Source: Eubacterium sp. (GTDB taxonomy: Bacteria; Bacillota; Clostridia; Peptostreptococcales; Anaerovoracaceae). From it: a stretch of DNA of 8,655 bases. The notes under the pieces are model-generated. The model had not been told where the DNA came from. It made no database searches and saw only the letters and a list, made by a program, of their open reading frames with translations. Shown piece by piece: positions 6,178 to 8,655 of the stretch (the stretch's first letter is position 1; the number at the start of each line of letters is the position of its first letter). The stretch covers positions 1 to 8,655 of the forward strand of contig JAFOKI010000042.1 in the NCBI GenBank assembly GCA_017419895.1, written 5' to 3'. A program made the position numbers and the translations under genes.

Positions 6178-6205
6178 TTGACATTTGCAATGCAGAATAT
6201 ATACT
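6178..6205 (+). promoter_or_regulatory. Sigma-A promoter of CDF transporter gene
   Basis: Plus strand: perfect -35 TTGACA (6178-6183), 16-bp spacer, -10 TATACT (6200-6205). The likely start near 6212 leaves only about 15 nt of leader, just enough for the GAGG ribosome binding site at 6216-6219. Its -35 box lies 32 bp from the divergent gap -35 box. Confidence 0.8.
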
Positions 6206-6226
6206 GATTGGAAACGAGGTATTTCA

Positions 6227-7105
6227 ATGGAAGAAGAAAAAATCGTAAAAAAACTGTCGGGTGTCGGCATTGCCGGAAACGTTGTTCTGGCAGCTTTCAA
6301 ACTGATCGCCGGTATTCTCGGAAAATCCGGCGCGATGGTGTCCGATGCCGTGCATTCGCTATCTGACGTTTTTGCGACTGTCGTCGCCTATATTGGCGTG
6401 CGCCTTTCGAAGCAGGACGAGGATGCCGAGCATCCGTATGGTCATGAAAGACTGGAATGCGTCGCCTCGCTTATTCTCGGCCTTATACTTGCCGGAACCG
6501 GACTGGGCATCGGTTATGCCGGTATACAGAAGCTTTTAGGGCCTCAGGAAGCTCTTGAGATCCCGACACTTCTTCCACTCATTGCTGCTGTCGTATCCAT
6601 CCTTGTTAAGGAAGGCATGTTCCACTACACCATGCACTACGCGAAAAAACTCGATTCCGCGGCATTCAAAGCCGACGCGTGGCACCACCGTTCAGACGCC
6701 ATATCTTCCATCGGTTCTTTTATCGGTATCGGTATGGCAAAACTCGGTTTCCCGATCATGGATCCGGTCGCCTCTCTCATCATATGCGCGCTCATACTGA
6801 AAGTCGCTTATGACATAACAAAGGATGCCATCTCCAAGATGCTTGACACTTCATGCGACAATGATCTTAATCAAAGTCTAAAGAGATATATAGAGGAACA
6901 GCCCGGTGTGGAGCATATCGATCTTTTGCTCACCAGGCAGTTCGGCAACAAAATATATGTAGATCTTGAATTTACGGCAAGAAGGGATATCTCTCTTGTC
7001 GACGCCCATTCTATCGCTGAGAGCGTCCACAGCGGTGTAGAGAAAAACTTCCCCAATGTCAAGCATATAATGATCCATGTCAATCCCGAAGGTCATCAGG
7101 ATTAA
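6227..7105 (+). CDS. Cation diffusion facilitator (CDF) family metal efflux transporter
   Basis: This 292-residue inner-membrane protein exports divalent metal ions in exchange for protons. It has the usual CDF plan of six transmembrane helices (about residues 10-210) and a cytoplasmic metal-sensing domain (about 211-292). The transport site is formed by H43 and D47 of 'DAVHSLSD' in helix 2 and H153 and D157 of 'AWHHRSD' in helix 5. This His-Asp/His-Asp arrangement is typical of zinc transporters, while manganese CDFs usually carry aspartates only. The interhelical 'HPYGHERLE' (69-77) is another family signature. The C-terminal domain ends in 'VKHIMIHVNPEGH'. The ATG at 6227 follows GAGG (6216-6219); an upstream in-frame ATG at 6185 lies within the promoter. 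The gene is divergent from gap with its own promoter, and I see no metal-regulator operator. Zinc is likely but inferred; iron or cadmium transport is also possible. Confidence 0.93.
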   Translation: MEEEKIVKKLSGVGIAGNVVLAAFKLIAGILGKSGAMVSDAVHSLSDVFATVVAYIGVRLSKQDEDAEHPYGHERLECVASLILGLILAGTGLGIGYAGIQKLLGPQEALEIPTLLPLIAAVVSILVKEGMFHYTMHYAKKLDSAAFKADAWHHRSDAISSIGSFIGIGMAKLGFPIMDPVASLIICALILKVAYDITKDAISKMLDTSCDNDLNQSLKRYIEEQPGVEHIDLLLTRQFGNKIYVDLEFTARRDISLVDAHSIAESVHSGVEKNFPNVKHIMIHVNPEGHQD

Positions 7106-7116
7106 GTCCGGAAATA

Positions 7117-7587
7117 CTATTCCAGCCCCGGAAAGCCCACCTGTCTCAAAGCTTCAAACAGCACTATATTTGCGGAATTCGCGAGATTGAACGACCTCAG
7201 CCTGGTATCCGCGCTCATCGGTATTCTTATCGACATATCTTTGTTTGCTTCAATGAGATCCCTGGGAAGTCCCCTCGTCTCACGTCCGAACAGAAACATA
7301 TCGCCGTCTTTATACTCATGCTCGGTAAAATACTTTGTTCCCTTTGTCGTAACAAAGAATTTTCTCGCGGCCGCGAATTCACCCATGAATTCATCAAGGC
7401 TTTTATGCACGTGAAGATCCACATATGGCCAGTAATCAAGCCCTGCTCTCCTCACCGCGCGTTCGGATATATCAAAGCCAAGCGGTTCGACGAGATGCAG
7501 CACGGTGTTGGTCGCAGCGCACGTTCTTGCTATATTGCCTGTGTTAGGCGGTATTTCCGGTTCTACCAAAACTATATGAAAAGCCAT
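7117..7587 (-). CDS. trmL: tRNA (cytidine/uridine(34)-2'-O)-methyltransferase TrmL
   Basis: TrmL is a SPOUT-class methyltransferase. It uses S-adenosylmethionine to methylate the 2'-OH of the wobble nucleotide in certain leucine tRNAs, acting as a cytoplasmic dimer. At 156 residues it is the minimal YibK-like form without an added RNA-binding domain. Motifs are in order: 'NTGNIARTCAATNT' (15-28), 'GLDYWPYV' (49-56), and the trefoil-knot cofactor motifs 'LFGRETRGLP' (99-108) and 'RIPMSADTRLRSFNLANS' (121-138). The start is supported by GGAGG (7597-7601), 9 nt upstream. Its 3' end lies only 11 nt from the stop of the convergent CDF gene, with no terminator between. It is divergent from hom across 157 nt. 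Confidence 0.95.
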   Translation of the reverse strand: MAFHIVLVEPEIPPNTGNIARTCAATNTVLHLVEPLGFDISERAVRRAGLDYWPYVDLHVHKSLDEFMGEFAAARKFFVTTKGTKYFTEHEYKDGDMFLFGRETRGLPRDLIEANKDMSIRIPMSADTRLRSFNLANSANIVLFEALRQVGFPGLE

Positions 7588-7649
7588 CTTGTATATCCTC
7601 CGATCATCCGTGCCTGCAGACGCACCGCAGCGGATATTTACTGCATATT

Positions 7650-7658
7650 ATAATACCA
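7650..7658 (-). promoter_or_regulatory. Possible extended -10 promoter element for trmL
   Basis: The minus strand reads TGGTATTAT (7650-7658), matching an extended -10 element (TGnTATTAT), with an overlapping perfect TATAAT at 7647-7652. No good -35 box lies 16-18 bp upstream, which an extended -10 can tolerate. The leader would be about 55 nt. Confidence 0.45.
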
Positions 7659-7684
7659 CTTTTCTATGGAATTTCGCTCGGCAA

Positions 7685-7723
7685 TGCGGTATATTGTATT
7701 TGATATTAAATATTATCACCGCA
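7685..7723. repeat. Spaced inverted repeat TGCGGT...ACCGCA in the trmL-hom divergent region
   Basis: TGCGGT (7685-7690) and ACCGCA (7718-7723) form a perfect 6-bp inverted repeat across 27 AT-rich bases. A third copy, ACCGCA (7624-7629), sits inside the palindrome CCGCAGCGG (7626-7634) on the trmL side. The positions suit a regulator acting on hom and/or trmL, but six-base matches are short and could be chance. Confidence 0.3.
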
Positions 7724-7744
7724 CGAGATGACGGAGGAATGGAA

Positions 7745-8655
7745 ATGAGAAAAGTAAACATCGCGATACTCGGACTCGGAACCGTTGGCGGGAGCACATT
7801 TGACATCCTGACAAAAAACCGTGAACTTATACTTAAGAGAACCGGCATAGACTTCGCCGTTTCTCGCGTCCTCGAAAAACGCGAGGAAGCAATCGAAAGG
7901 CATAAAGTCCCGCGTGATATAGTAACCACCGATATCGATGCCCTTCTCGCTGCAGACGACGTCGACATCGTGGTCGAGTGCATAGGCGGAAGAGAGCCCG
8001 TAACGACATGGATGCTGACAGCTTTGGCTAACGGCAAGAGCGTCGTTACACCTAACAAAGCTGTCGTAGCCGACAAATTCGAAGTATTTAAAGAAGCTGC
8101 GGAAAAGGGCGGCGGACAATTCAGGTTTGAAGCAGCGGTAGGCGGCGGTATCCCCGTCCTCTCACCCATCATGAATGACCTCGCGGGAAACCGTTTCTCG
8201 AATATCATGGGTATAGTAAACGGTACCACTAACTATATTCTAACCCAGATGACTGAAAACGGTATGGCATATGAGGACGCTTTGAAAGATGCGCAGGCAA
8301 AAGGTTTCGCAGAAGCCGATCCCACAGCTGATGTAGAAGGCATCGACGCTGCTAACAAGCTTTGTATCCTCATGAAACTCGCATTCGACGAATATGTACA
8401 TCCGACAAACATTCCGAGAACAGGAATTACCGGGGTCACTAAAGCAGACCTTGACGCTGCCGCGGAAAAGGGCTGCGTCATCAAGCTCATCGCGAAAGCG
8501 ACGCTCGATGAGGAAGGCGCTCTCGACTGCTCGGTTTCCCCGACCGAACTTCCCAAGAGCCACCCGCTCGCAGGAGTATCGAATGAATTCAATGCGATTT
8601 TCCTGACCGGAAACGCTGTCGACGATGTAATGTTCTATGGAAAAGGCGCAGGTCC
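7745..8655 (+). CDS. hom: Homoserine dehydrogenase, N-terminal part (3' end outside window)
   Basis: Homoserine dehydrogenase reduces aspartate semialdehyde to homoserine with NAD(P)H, the branch point to threonine and methionine; it is cytoplasmic. The first 303 codons are visible and the frame is open to the window edge. The Rossmann motif 'GLGTVGG' is at 10-16. 'TPNKAVVA' carries the catalytic lysine K105. 'GNRFSNIMGIVNGTTNYIL' is the dimer/substrate region. 'GFAEADPTADVEGIDAANK' carries E190, D201 and K205, which match the known acid and lysine residues of the family. Most bacterial Hom proteins have about 400-430 residues with a C-terminal ACT domain, which would lie past the window end. 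The ATG at 7745 sits 7 nt after GGAGG (7733-7737); an in-frame ATG at 7739 is too close to that site. I see no T-box or S-box in the short leader, and no aspartokinase domain is fused at the N-terminus. Confidence 0.96.
   Translation, partial: MRKVNIAILGLGTVGGSTFDILTKNRELILKRTGIDFAVSRVLEKREEAIERHKVPRDIVTTDIDALLAADDVDIVVECIGGREPVTTWMLTALANGKSVVTPNKAVVADKFEVFKEAAEKGGGQFRFEAAVGGGIPVLSPIMNDLAGNRFSNIMGIVNGTTNYILTQMTENGMAYEDALKDAQAKGFAEADPTADVEGIDAANKLCILMKLAFDEYVHPTNIPRTGITGVTKADLDAAAEKGCVIKLIAKATLDEEGALDCSVSPTELPKSHPLAGVSNEFNAIFLTGNAVDDVMFYGKGAG

Noticed and set aside
7648..8229. 193-codon minus-strand open frame
   Set aside because: It is antisense to the start of hom and the trmL-hom spacer. 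The hom frame carries all its catalytic motifs and a good ribosome binding site.
1..8655. A novel defence, mobile or biosynthetic system
   Set aside because: Every gene is a recognisable housekeeping or common accessory function, coding density is high, and I see no integrase, transposase, repeat array, toxin-antitoxin pair or abrupt change in composition.

Overview
The window looks like ordinary core chromosome from an anaerobic Firmicute, most likely class Clostridia. The reasons are strong purine-rich ribosome binding sites (GGAGG type), consensus sigma-A promoters, a crotonase-type enoyl-CoA hydratase, the order gap-pgk-tpiA followed by secG, and intermediate GC content (about half, by eye). 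I cannot place it to genus. I see no mobile element, CRISPR array, tRNA or rRNA. No stretch of more than 300 bases lacks a gene.

Layout. (1) 2-250 (+): the C-terminal third of thiamine pyrophosphokinase, cut by the window start. (2) 351-1127 (+): a stand-alone enoyl-CoA hydratase (crt-like) with its own extended -10 promoter and a leader hairpin. It ends at a strong hairpin terminator (1145-1178) that can also serve the convergent minus-strand genes. (3) 1194-2856 (-): secG, a PF06695-type membrane protein and an alpha/beta hydrolase, in that transcription order. They are closely spaced and are read from a promoter just downstream of tpiA. (4) 2929-5990 (-): the glycolytic operon gap-pgk-tpiA. 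Gap and pgk overlap by one base, and a large hairpin separates pgk from tpiA. A consensus promoter at 6117-6145 drives it through a structured leader of about 120 nt. (5) 6227-7105 (+): a cation diffusion facilitator metal transporter, divergent from gap, with its own near-consensus promoter. (6) 7117-7587 (-): trmL, a tRNA wobble-base methyltransferase, convergent with the transporter. (7) 7745-8655 (+): the N-terminal three quarters of homoserine dehydrogenase, divergent from trmL and cut by the window end.

How the genes work together. Gap, Pgk and TpiA catalyse three neighbouring steps of lower glycolysis and are co-transcribed. SecG belongs to the protein-export channel; its position after tpiA recalls the common Firmicute order in which gpmI and eno lie between tpiA and secG. 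The remaining genes are single housekeeping functions: thiamine cofactor activation, acyl-CoA metabolism, metal homeostasis, tRNA modification and Thr/Met biosynthesis.

I found no new multi-gene system. The points most worth a second look are regulatory or fine-grained. They are a gap leader with competing pairings, GAPDH residues that suggest relaxed or NADP cofactor use, an inverted repeat at the secG transcription start, and the pgk-tpiA intercistronic hairpin.
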